DNA of 64,000 nt from contig NZ_BCYZ01000002.1 in assembly GCF_001598455.1 (NCBI RefSeq), positions 1 to 64,000 on the forward strand. Reading direction: 5' to 3'. The notes below the pieces were generated by a model, which was not told the DNA's origin, made no database searches, and saw nothing but the letters and a program-made list of their open reading frames with translations. Each line of letters begins with the position of its first letter. Position 1 is the stretch's first letter. The position numbers and the translations under genes were made by a program. This document shows, one piece after another, positions 17,664 through 25,644 of this stretch. This DNA comes from Sphingomonas pruni NBRC 15498 (GTDB lineage: Bacteria; Pseudomonadota; Alphaproteobacteria; Sphingomonadales; Sphingomonadaceae).

Positions 17664-19199
17664 ATGGCCGACACTTATTATATCACGACCGCAATCAGCT
17701 ATCCCAATGGCCGTCCGCACATCGGCCATGCCTATGAAGCGATCGCCGCCGATGCGATCGCGCGCTATCATCGTCAGGCCGGGCGCGACGTCCGTTTCCA
17801 GACCGGCACCGACGAACACGGGCTGAAGATGGTCCAGACCGCGCGTGACCGCGGCGTCGAAACGCGCGCGCTCGCCGATGAGATGTCCGGATATTTCAAG
17901 GCGATGGATGATCGCCTTAATATCTCCTATGATCGCTTCATCCGCACCGTCGAAGCCGACCACCACACTGCCAGCCAGGCGATCTGGGAAGCCATGGCCG
18001 CGGCCGGCGATTTGTATCTCGATCGCTATGAGGGCTGGTATTCGGTCCGCGACGAGGCCTTCTACGACGAGAAGGAACTGGTCGACGGGGAAGGGGGCAA
18101 GCTGTCGCCCCAAGGGACTCCGGTCGAGTGGACCGCGGAGGAAACCTGGTTTTTCCGGCTGAGCAAATATCAGCAACCTCTGCTCGATCATTACGCCGCC
18201 AATCCCGACTTCATCCAGCCCGATGCCCGGCGCAACGAAATGATCGCGTTCGTGTCGGGCGGGCTGTCCGACCTGTCGGTCTCGCGCACCAGCTTCGACT
18301 GGGGCGTCAAGGTGCCGGGCAGCGACGGCCATGTCATGTACGTCTGGGTCGACGCGCTGACCAATTACCTGACCGGCATCGGCTATCCCGATCTGGACGG
18401 ACCGCTGGGCAAATACTGGCCCGCCGATCTCCACCTGATCGGCAAGGATATCGTTCGATTCCATACGATTTACTGGCCGGCTTTCCTGATGAGCGCCAAC
18501 ATCGCGCTGCCCAAGCAGGTGTTCGGCCACGGCTTCCTGCTCAATCGCGGGGAGAAGATGTCGAAGAGCGTCGGCAATGTGACCGACCCGATCGAACTCG
18601 CCGACCGATTCGGGGTCGATCCGCTGCGCTATTTCCTGTTGCGCGAGGTCAGCTTCGGGCAGGATGGCAGCTATTCGGAAGAGGCGATCGTCACGCGCTG
18701 CAATGCCGACCTCGCCAACAATCTCGGCAATCTCGCCCAGCGCTGTCTGTCGATCATCGCCAAGAATTGCGACGGACGCGTGCCCGAGGCCGGAACGGCG
18801 ACCGCGGTCGAGGAAGCGCTGGTCGAGAGCGTGAAAACGGCCGAGGCCGGCATGCACGCCGCAATGGGTGAGCTAGCGATCCATACCGCGCTGGAGGCGA
18901 TCTGGTCGGCCGCGCGAGATGCCAACCAATATTTTGCCGACCAGGCGCCGTGGAGCGTGCGCAAGACCGATCCCGCGCGCGCCGACACGATCCTCTATTA
19001 CGCCGCCGAGGCCGTGCGGCGGATCGCGATCATGGCGCGCTGGGCGATCCCGGCAAGCGCCGACAAATTGCTCGATCTGCTGGGGCAGGGGGCGGACGTG
19101 CGCAATTTCGACGCGCTCAACCGGCCGATCGAGGCCGGCATTGTGCTGCCGGCGCCGAGCGGCGTGTTCCCGCGGCTCGAAATGGCGGACGCAGCATGA
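17664..19199 (+). CDS. metG: Methionyl-tRNA synthetase
   Basis: Charges tRNA-Met. The HIGH motif is at residues 19-22 and KMSKS at 298-302. At 511 aa it is the short form: there is no zinc-knuckle Cys set in the connective peptide and no C-terminal tRNA-binding domain. The ATG at 17664 begins the conserved N terminus (YYITTAISYPNGRPHIGH). The stop overlaps the tatD start (ATGA), the normal alphaproteobacterial pairing. Confidence 0.96.
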   Translation: MADTYYITTAISYPNGRPHIGHAYEAIAADAIARYHRQAGRDVRFQTGTDEHGLKMVQTARDRGVETRALADEMSGYFKAMDDRLNISYDRFIRTVEADHHTASQAIWEAMAAAGDLYLDRYEGWYSVRDEAFYDEKELVDGEGGKLSPQGTPVEWTAEETWFFRLSKYQQPLLDHYAANPDFIQPDARRNEMIAFVSGGLSDLSVSRTSFDWGVKVPGSDGHVMYVWVDALTNYLTGIGYPDLDGPLGKYWPADLHLIGKDIVRFHTIYWPAFLMSANIALPKQVFGHGFLLNRGEKMSKSVGNVTDPIELADRFGVDPLRYFLLREVSFGQDGSYSEEAIVTRCNADLANNLGNLAQRCLSIIAKNCDGRVPEAGTATAVEEALVESVKTAEAGMHAAMGELAIHTALEAIWSAARDANQYFADQAPWSVRKTDPARADTILYYAAEAVRRIAIMARWAIPASADKLLDLLGQGADVRNFDALNRPIEAGIVLPAPSGVFPRLEMADAA

Positions 19200-19975
19200 A
19201 GCTTGCCGACAGCCATTGCCATCTCAACTATAAGGGTTTGGCCGAGCAGCAAGGCGACGTGCTGCGGCGCGCGCGCGACAGTGGTGTCGTCGCCATGCTC
19301 AACATTTCGACTCGCGAGCGCGAATGGGATGACGTCATTGCTGTCGCCGAACGCGAACCGGACGTCTGGGCAACGATCGGCGTCCATCCGCACGAGGCCG
19401 ACCAGCATCCCGACATCGATACCGCCAAGCTGATCGAGCGCGCGGCGCATCCGCGCGTCGTCGGGATCGGCGAGAGTGGGCTCGATTATTATTACGACCA
19501 TTCGGATCGCGAGCGGCAGCGTGCGAGCTTTCGATCACACATCGCCGCGTGCCGAGAAACCCAATTGCCGCTGGTGGTCCATACTCGCGACGCCGAGGAC
19601 GATACCGCCCGGATCCTGCGCGAGGAAATGGAGCAGGGGGCCTATCCCGGCGTCATCCACTGCTTCACCGCGAGTGGCGATTTTGCCGACAAGGCCTTGG
19701 AACTCGGCTTTTATATCTCCATTTCGGGGATCGTGACGTTCAAGAACGCCAAGGATCTGCAGGAAACGGCTGCGCGATTGCCGCGCGAACGCTTGCTGAT
19801 CGAAACCGACGCACCCTTCCTCGCCCCCGTGCCGCATCGCGGCAAGACCGGTGAGCCCGCCTTCGTCGCCGATACGTGCCGGTTTCTGGCGCAATTGCGC
19901 GGCGAGGATGCGGACGAGCTGGCCGACGCGACGCGCGCGAATTTCCACCGTCTGTTTGCCAAGACGCTGGCATGA
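19196..19975 (+). CDS. tatD: TatD-family metal-dependent hydrolase / DNase
   Basis: TIM-barrel amidohydrolase-type metalloenzyme; family members have 3'-5' exonuclease activity. Metal ligands are visible in DSHCHL (H7, H9), GESGLDYYY, VVHTRDAEDD, IHCFTAS and ETDAPFLAP. The 259-aa length is standard. The ATG overlaps the metG stop, and the gene's own stop overlaps the next start (ATGA), making a tight metG-tatD-MBL unit. Confidence 0.92.
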   Translation: MKLADSHCHLNYKGLAEQQGDVLRRARDSGVVAMLNISTREREWDDVIAVAEREPDVWATIGVHPHEADQHPDIDTAKLIERAAHPRVVGIGESGLDYYYDHSDRERQRASFRSHIAACRETQLPLVVHTRDAEDDTARILREEMEQGAYPGVIHCFTASGDFADKALELGFYISISGIVTFKNAKDLQETAARLPRERLLIETDAPFLAPVPHRGKTGEPAFVADTCRFLAQLRGEDADELADATRANFHRLFAKTLA

Positions 19976-20742
19976 AAGTCCGCATCCTCGGCTCCGGAAC
20001 GTCGTCGGGGGTGCCGCGGATCGGCAATGACTGGGGGGCGTGCGATCCGACAGAGCCCAGGAACCGCCGCCGCCGCGTGTCGATCCTGGTGGAGACCGCT
20101 ACCACGCGCATCCTGGTCGACACCGGGCCCGATCTGCGCGAACAATTGCTCTCGGCCGGGGTCGATCGCGTCGATGCGGTGATCTGGACTCACGATCATG
20201 CCGACCACACGCATGGCATCGACGATCTGCGTCAGCTGTTCCATGCCGCCGGGCGGCCGGTGCGCGGTCTCGCGCGGCCAGCGACGGGTGCGGTGCTGAC
20301 CGAGCGTTTCGGCTATGTCTTTGCTGGCCGCGATGGCTATCCCTCGACCGTATCGCTCGAGCCGTTGCCCGACCGCCTGACGATCGGCGATTTGGCGATC
20401 ACCGTCACCGACCAACCGCATGGCACGATCCATTCTGCCGGCCTGCGCTTCGAGGCCGATGGCGGTGCGATCGGATATGCCACCGATTTCAATATCATGA
20501 CGGATGAAATGCGGAGCCTGTATCAAGGCCTGGACCTATGGATCGTGGACGTCCTGCGGCGCAATCCGCACCCCAGCCATCCGCATCTCGTCGAGGCGCT
20601 GGCCTGGATCGATGAGCTTCGCCCGCGACGCAGCGCGCTGACGCATCTCGACCAGTCGATGGATTATGCGACCTTGCTTGCCGAACTCCCGAAAGGAGTC
20701 GAACCGGCCTATGACGGGTTCGAATTCGAGGTGACGCGATGA
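19972..20742 (+). CDS. MBL-fold metal-dependent hydrolase (PhnP-like)
   Basis: Metallo-beta-lactamase-fold phosphodiesterase of the PhnP / tRNase Z-like group. The metal motif HDHADH is at residues 74-79, with a later Asp in YATDFN and a C-terminal His (ALTHLDQSMDY). GSGTSSGVPRIG near residue 8 and the GACD motif (residues 22-25) are family features. It is placed after tatD in many Alphaproteobacteria. The real substrate is unknown; a cyclic phosphodiester is likely by family. Confidence 0.87.
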   Translation: MKVRILGSGTSSGVPRIGNDWGACDPTEPRNRRRRVSILVETATTRILVDTGPDLREQLLSAGVDRVDAVIWTHDHADHTHGIDDLRQLFHAAGRPVRGLARPATGAVLTERFGYVFAGRDGYPSTVSLEPLPDRLTIGDLAITVTDQPHGTIHSAGLRFEADGGAIGYATDFNIMTDEMRSLYQGLDLWIVDVLRRNPHPSHPHLVEALAWIDELRPRRSALTHLDQSMDYATLLAELPKGVEPAYDGFEFEVTR

Positions 20743-21341
20743 GCGATACGACCGGAAACGTGATCTTCTACGTGTTGCTGCTCGTGCTGCCGCTGTCGGC
20801 GCTGTTCGCGCGCCGGCTGCCGCTGGGCCGCGTTGCCGTCATGGCGCTGGCCTGGATCGGCATCTTCGCCACTGGTCTGGTCGTGGTGGGGATCGTCAAC
20901 CAGAACCAATGGCTGGTCTCCGGCACGCGCGCCTTGTTCTACGGGCCCGATCAGTCGGTGGTCGGCAGCGAGGTTCGCATCCCGATGGCCGATGACGGCC
21001 ATTTCTGGGCGCGCGCGAAGATCAACGGCGTCGAGCGCGTGATGCTGGTGGACAGCGGCGCGACCGTGACCGCGCTGTCCACGGCGACCGCAGCGAACGC
21101 CAAGGTCGATCTCGACGGCATGGCGCGGCCGGCAGTCGTGTCGACCGCCAATGGTACGGTGACCGGCAAGTCGGCAACGATCGGAACGCTCAAGGTCGGC
21201 GGGATCACCGCAACCGATTTGCCGACGATCGTCGCGCCCGAATTTGGCGACCAGGACGTGCTGGGCATGAATTTCCTGTCGCGACTGAAATCCTGGCGAG
21301 TGGAGGACAGGACGCTGATCCTCACTCCAAATTCCAAATGA
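20739..21341 (+). CDS. Membrane-anchored retropepsin-like aspartic protease
   Basis: Two hydrophobic helices (residues 7-24 and 31-53) precede a periplasmic clan AA aspartic protease domain of retroviral type. The active site is DSGAT at residues 105-109, with the second conserved block DVLGMNFLSRLKSW near the C terminus. This is a known proteobacterial single-domain family that would act as a dimer. It is coupled to the preceding MBL gene (ATGA overlap). The substrate is unknown. Confidence 0.85.
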   Translation: MSDTTGNVIFYVLLLVLPLSALFARRLPLGRVAVMALAWIGIFATGLVVVGIVNQNQWLVSGTRALFYGPDQSVVGSEVRIPMADDGHFWARAKINGVERVMLVDSGATVTALSTATAANAKVDLDGMARPAVVSTANGTVTGKSATIGTLKVGGITATDLPTIVAPEFGDQDVLGMNFLSRLKSWRVEDRTLILTPNSK

Positions 21342-21348
21342 GTTTTAC

Positions 21349-21362
21349 ATAATGTATATTAT
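21349..21362. promoter_or_regulatory. AT-rich inverted repeat upstream of mazG
   Basis: ATAAT-GTAT-ATTAT, a 5-bp inverted repeat, sits within an AT-rich island (about 21342-21370) in otherwise very GC-rich DNA, 40 nt before mazG. It could be part of the mazG promoter or an operator. No matched -35/-10 pair with normal spacing could be assigned. Confidence 0.3.
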
Positions 21363-21401
21363 CAATCTTGCAGATGGCCGAGCGGGGGGCTCTCCTCTCG
21401 C

Positions 21402-22157
21402 ATGAGCAGTGTCGATATCGAGCGTCTGGTTGCGATCATGGCGCGCCTGCGCGATCCGGTCAGTGGCTGCGAATGGGACACGGTCCAGACGTTCGCGACG
21501 ATCGCGCCGTACACGATCGAAGAAGCCTATGAAGTCGCCGATGCGATCGAGCGCGCCGACATGGCCGACCTCAAGGACGAGCTTGGCGATTTGCTGCTCC
21601 AGGTCGTGTTCCACGCGCGTATGGCCGAGGAAGCCGGCGATTTCGCGCTGAACGACGTTATCACGGCGATCTGCGACAAGATGGAACGCCGGCACCCGCA
21701 TATCTTCGGGGACGCGGCCGAAGGCGGCCATTACCTCTGGGAACAAATCAAGGCCGCGGAGCGGGGGGCCAAAGGGCACGAGAGCGCGCTGGACGGCGTC
21801 GCTGCTGGTCTCCCCGCCCTGCTCCGGGCCGAGAAGCTGCAGAAGCGCGCCGCGCGCACCGGCTTCGACTGGCCCGATGCCAGCGGGCCACGTGCCAAGA
21901 TCGACGAGGAACTGGCCGAAGTCGAAACCGCGGTCAGCGACGCCGAGCGCGAAGAGGAAGTCGGCGACCTGTTGTTCGCCGTGGTCAACTGGGCGCGCAA
22001 GCTCGGCGTCGACCCGGAAGCGGCATTGCGTAGCGCGAACGCAAAATTCGAGCGGCGTTTCAAGGCGATGGAAGCCGCGGACGAGAAATTCTCCGAACGC
22101 GACCTCGATGAACAGGAAGCGCTGTGGCTGGCAGCAAAGGCCCGCGAGCGCGCCTGA
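21402..22157 (+). CDS. mazG: Nucleoside triphosphate pyrophosphohydrolase MazG
   Basis: Hydrolyses NTPs and dNTPs to monophosphates, lowering damaged nucleotides and ppGpp-linked stress. It has the two-domain E. coli-like layout. The first domain carries the EExxE metal motif (IEEAYEVADAIE, residues 39-50) and the GDLLLQVVFHARMAEE helix. The second repeats the pattern with IDEELAEVETAV and EEEVGDLLFAVVNWAR. The 251-aa length is normal. It is convergent with hflX, with an inverted-repeat element between them. Confidence 0.94.
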   Translation: MSSVDIERLVAIMARLRDPVSGCEWDTVQTFATIAPYTIEEAYEVADAIERADMADLKDELGDLLLQVVFHARMAEEAGDFALNDVITAICDKMERRHPHIFGDAAEGGHYLWEQIKAAERGAKGHESALDGVAAGLPALLRAEKLQKRAARTGFDWPDASGPRAKIDEELAEVETAVSDAEREEEVGDLLFAVVNWARKLGVDPEAALRSANAKFERRFKAMEAADEKFSERDLDEQEALWLAAKARERA

Positions 22158-22193
22158 GCGTTCTCAACCCCGCGCTTCCCCGGCACTTTTACG

Positions 22194-22292
22194 CTTCCCC
22201 GGCGAAGGCCGGGGCCCAGTATCGACGACGTGGAGACGGCATTCCGCCATTGAGATCTCATAGTGACTGGGCCCCGGCCTTCGCCGGGGAGG
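22194..22292. repeat. Paired inverted repeat between mazG and hflX (family B)
   Basis: Two 27-nt arms, 22194-22220 and 22266-22292, are inverted copies of each other with one mismatch and a 45-nt spacer. Each arm can also fold on itself (CCCCGGC GAA GGCCGGGG). It sits between two convergent genes, so it may act as a bidirectional terminator or be a REP-type mobile palindrome. Confidence 0.8.
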
Positions 22293-22334
22293 CGTTGGCT
22301 CGGTTGCATCGCATCAAGGTTCGGCGCTCAGCGC

Positions 22335-23621
22335 TCAACGCTGCTGGAAACGCTCGTAGTCGCGCGGCGCCATGCGCACGTCATAGGTCGCGCGATCGCC
22401 CTCGACCGCCTGCCCCAGCACTTCGCCATGCTGGTGCAGCCAGGCCGCGCCGGCGCCATCGGCGGCATCGAGCGTGATCGAATAGCGGCGATGTCCGGCG
22501 GTCAGCATTGCCGCCACCTCGCGCTTCAGCTCTTCGACCCCTTCCCCGCTCATCGCCGAGATCGCCACCACATCGTCGCGGCGCGCGGCCTCGGCTAGGG
22601 CATCTTCGCGCTCGTCGCCTTCGAGCAGGTCGATCTTGTTCCACGCCTCGAACCGCGGCGTGGTGTCGGCGACGCCGATTTCGCGGAGCACTTCCTCGAC
22701 ATCGGCGCGCTGCGCTTCGGTATCGGGATGCGCGATGTCGCGGACATGGATAAGCAGGTCGGCCGAAACCACTTCCTCCAACGTCGCCTTGAACGCCGCG
22801 ACCAGCTGGGTCGGTAGCTCCGAGACGAAGCCCACCGTGTCCGACAGGATCGCCTTGTCGATTCCCGGCAATTGGATCTGGCGTAAAGTGGGGTCCAGCG
22901 TTGCGAACAGCAGGTTTTCCGCCATGACGTCAGCGCCGGTCATGCGATTGAAAAGTGTAGATTTTCCGGCGTTTGTATAGCCGACCAGCGCGATCACCGG
23001 CCAAGGTGCGCGTTGGCGGCGTTCGCGGTGCAGTCCGCGCGTGCGGCTGACCTGGTCGAGCTCCTTGCGCAGCCGCGCCATGCGGTCGCGGATCAGGCGG
23101 CGGTCGGCCTCGATCTGGGTTTCGCCCGGACCGCCGAGGAAGCCGAAGCCACCGCGCTGGCGTTCGAGGTGTGTCCAGCTGCGCACCAGCCGGCCGGCCT
23201 GGTAATCGAGATGCGCCAGTTCGACTTGCAATCGCCCTTCTGCGGTCGCCGCCCGCTCGCCGAAGATTTCGAGGATCAGGCCGGTGCGATCGATCACCTT
23301 GCACTCGAGCGCGGTTTCCAGATTGCGCTGCTGCACCGGGGTCAGACTCGCGTCGAACACGACGAGCTGAGCATCCTCCATCCGGACTTGCGCAGCGAGC
23401 TGTTCGACCTGCCCCGACCCGATCAGCGTCGCGGGTTTGGGCTGGCGGACGCGATAGGCGATCTTTTCAGCGACCTCGACGCCGATGGCCGCGGCAAGCC
23501 CTGCCGTCTCCGCGAGCCGGGCATCGGCATCGCGGCTGGCATTGCCCTGGTCGGGCAACACGACGATCGCCCGTGCTCCACGGGCGAATTCGTCGCGATC
23601 GCGTTCAAATCCTGTGGTCAA
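22335..23621 (-). CDS. hflX: GTPase HflX
   Basis: Ribosome-splitting GTPase of the Obg-HflX group. The N-terminal HflX domain includes [13 protein letters not shown] (residues 163-175). The G domain has the G1 P-loop GYTNAGKS at 214-221, ATLDPT (switch I), the DTVGF (G3) motif and NKIDLL (G4). The C terminus is short. The start is a TTG at 23621 that overlaps the hfq stop (TTGA), so translation is likely coupled to hfq. The hfq-hflX order is the standard proteobacterial one. The 428-aa length is normal. Confidence 0.93.
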   Translation of the reverse strand: MTTGFERDRDEFARGARAIVVLPDQGNASRDADARLAETAGLAAAIGVEVAEKIAYRVRQPKPATLIGSGQVEQLAAQVRMEDAQLVVFDASLTPVQQRNLETALECKVIDRTGLILEIFGERAATAEGRLQVELAHLDYQAGRLVRSWTHLERQRGGFGFLGGPGETQIEADRRLIRDRMARLRKELDQVSRTRGLHRERRQRAPWPVIALVGYTNAGKSTLFNRMTGADVMAENLLFATLDPTLRQIQLPGIDKAILSDTVGFVSELPTQLVAAFKATLEEVVSADLLIHVRDIAHPDTEAQRADVEEVLREIGVADTTPRFEAWNKIDLLEGDEREDALAEAARRDDVVAISAMSGEGVEELKREVAAMLTAGHRRYSITLDAADGAGAAWLHQHGEVLGQAVEGDRATYDVRMAPRDYERFQQR

Positions 23622-24109
23622 TCTTCGTCAGAACCGTTTGATTCTTCTGCAAGATTCAGCGGTCGCGCCGGCTGAATCGTCGATACGGCATGCTTGTAGA
23701 CCAATTGCGCCATGCCTTCGCGCTCAAGCAGCATGCAGAACAAGTCGAACGCGGCGATATGGCCCTGGAGCATGACGCCATTGACCAGGAACATGGTCAC
23801 GCTGTCTTCCGACTTGCGCACCGCATTCAGGAAAATCTCCTGCAGCAGCGGCGACTTTTTCGGATCCGTGCTGATCGCATCGGTGATCGCCGCGATGTCG
23901 ATCGGGTTGGACGGCATGATCGTCGAGATGGCGTGCTTGTAGATCAGCTGCGACTGGCCGTCGCGGCGCAACAGCACCGAGAAATTGTCAAACCAGGTCA
24001 CGATGCCCTGGAGCTTGACGCCCTTGACCAGGAACATGGTCACCGGCGTCTTCGATTTGCGGAGAGCGTTCAGGAACAGGTCCTGAAGCGAGGTTTGTTT
24101 GTCGGCCAT
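23618..24109 (-). CDS. hfq: RNA chaperone Hfq, tandem two-domain form
   Basis: Sm-like RNA chaperone that pairs small RNAs with mRNAs. This 163-aa product has two complete Hfq domains, about residues 6-66 and 87-147, joined by a 20-residue linker. Domain 1 keeps SLQD, GVKLQG and YKHAIST. Domain 2 has LLQE (Asp to Glu), GVMLQG (Lys to Met) and YKHAVST, so the proximal-face YKH is intact in both while domain 2 is altered on the other contacts. The tail is short and acidic (EESNGSDED). The ATG at 24109 has AAGGA 8 nt upstream. E. coli Hfq has one domain and forms hexamers; a trimer of this form would give six domains (inference). Confidence 0.95.
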   Translation of the reverse strand: MADKQTSLQDLFLNALRKSKTPVTMFLVKGVKLQGIVTWFDNFSVLLRRDGQSQLIYKHAISTIMPSNPIDIAAITDAISTDPKKSPLLQEIFLNAVRKSEDSVTMFLVNGVMLQGHIAAFDLFCMLLEREGMAQLVYKHAVSTIQPARPLNLAEESNGSDED

Positions 24110-24200
24110 ATGGCGATCCTTGGTCTTGGCGGGCCTTGACCCGCATGGCGCCGTTCTCTGGCGTCTGAAGCGCATGCCCACGCGGCGCGCGCGATGTGTT

Positions 24201-24229
24201 ATATAGGTGACCCCCTGCCCCTGCGTCCA
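24201..24229 (-). promoter_or_regulatory. Candidate hfq promoter
   Basis: On the minus strand TGGACG (24229-24224) is 17 nt from CTATAT (24206-24201), about 90 nt before the hfq start and in the 164-nt ntrX-hfq gap. This suggests hfq can be transcribed separately from the ntr genes. Assigned on sequence match alone. Confidence 0.4.
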
Positions 24230-24273
24230 GCGCGCTCGCAATGCGCATGTGGGACAGGTCACGGCACCGACTT

Positions 24274-25644
24274 TTACTCGTCGCGGCTGTCGGTGATCCC
24301 CAGCAGCTTGAGTTTGCGGTGCAGCGCCGACCGCTCCATCCCGATGAACGTCGCGGTGCGCGAGATATTGCCCGAAAAACGCCGGATCTGGACCTTGAGA
24401 TATTCGCGTTCGAACGTCTCTCGCGCTTCACGCAACGGCGCTCCCATCATCGCCGAGGCGCCGGCCCCCTCGCCTGCTCCGCCCAGCACTTCGGCAGGTA
24501 ACAGGTCGACGTCGATCCGGCCGATGCGGTCGCCGGGCGCCAGGATGATCGTCCGCTCGACGACGTTCCTCAGCTGGCGAACGTTGCCCGGCCATTCGTA
24601 GCTTTGCAGCGCCACCATGGCGTCTTCGGCGACTTCGGGCGTGGGGACGCGGCGTTCGGCGGCATAATGCGCGATGAAATGGTCGACGAGGGCGGGAATG
24701 TCCTCCCGGCGGTCGGCCAAAGGCGGGATCGCGACCGGGACGACGTTGAGCCGGTAATAGAGATCCTCGCGGAACCGTCCTTCGCCGATTTCGGCCTGGA
24801 GGTCGCGCGCGGTCGCCGAAACGACGCGGACGTCGACCTTGACGGTGCGGGTGCCGCCGACCCGGGTGAAGCTCTGGTCGGTCAGCACGCGCAGGATCCG
24901 GCCCTGCGTCGCCATCGGCATGTCGGCGATCTCGTCCAGGAACAAGGTTCCACCGTGCGCCTGTTCGAGCAAGCCGGTGCGCACCAGGTCGCCCGCTTCC
25001 TCAACCCCGAACAATTCTTCTTCGACCCGCTCGGGGGTCATCCGCGCCGCGCTGACGACGATGAACGGTCCCTGGGTCCGCTGGCTCCAGCTATGGAGCA
25101 AGCGCGCGGCGACTTCCTTGCCAACGCCCGCCGATCCCATGATCAGCACACGGCTGCCGGTGCCCGCAACGCGCTTGAGCGTCGCGCGGACCGCGTTGAT
25201 CGCGGTCGAGGTACCGGTCAGATCGGTATCGCGCCCGGTTGCGGCGCGCAAGGACGCGACTTCCTGACGCAATTGCTCTGTTTCGGTCGCGCGGCCGACC
25301 ATCAGCAACAGGCGATCGGCGTTGAACGGCTTCTCGATGAAATCGACCGCGCCGCGCCGGATTGCGGCGACGGCGGTGTCGATATTGCCATGGCCGGAAA
25401 TGACCAGAACCGGGATCGAGGCGTCGCGCCGCTTGATCTCCTCGAGCAATTCCAGTCCGTCGAGCCGCGATCCCTGCAGCCAGACGTCGAGCAGGACGAG
25501 GCTCGGCCGGCGCGTCGCGATCGCTTCCAGCGCGGAATCGCTGTCGGCGGCGGCGCGCGTCTCGTAACCTTCGTCCTGCAGGACGCCGGCTACCAGTTCG
25601 CGAATGTCTTGCTCGTCGTCGACGACGAGGATGTCCAGGCTCAT
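24274..25644 (-). CDS. ntrX: NtrX-type response regulator lacking the GAFTGA motif
   Basis: Receiver (phospho-acceptor D53 in LLDVWLQG; K105 in EKPF), AAA+ domain and C-terminal Fis-type HTH ([20 protein letters not shown]). It pairs with NtrY. The AAA+ P-loop is GSAGVGKE (170-177) rather than GESGTGKE. Where sigma-54 activators have GAFTGA the sequence reads [14 protein letters not shown] (211-224), so the sigma-54 contact loop is missing. Alphaproteobacterial NtrX proteins are known to lack or degrade this loop and to work with sigma-70 promoters. Its start overlaps the ntrY stop (ATGA). Confidence 0.93.
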   Translation of the reverse strand: MSLDILVVDDEQDIRELVAGVLQDEGYETRAAADSDSALEAIATRRPSLVLLDVWLQGSRLDGLELLEEIKRRDASIPVLVISGHGNIDTAVAAIRRGAVDFIEKPFNADRLLLMVGRATETEQLRQEVASLRAATGRDTDLTGTSTAINAVRATLKRVAGTGSRVLIMGSAGVGKEVAARLLHSWSQRTQGPFIVVSAARMTPERVEEELFGVEEAGDLVRTGLLEQAHGGTLFLDEIADMPMATQGRILRVLTDQSFTRVGGTRTVKVDVRVVSATARDLQAEIGEGRFREDLYYRLNVVPVAIPPLADRREDIPALVDHFIAHYAAERRVPTPEVAEDAMVALQSYEWPGNVRQLRNVVERTIILAPGDRIGRIDVDLLPAEVLGGAGEGAGASAMMGAPLREARETFEREYLKVQIRRFSGNISRTATFIGMERSALHRKLKLLGITDSRDE

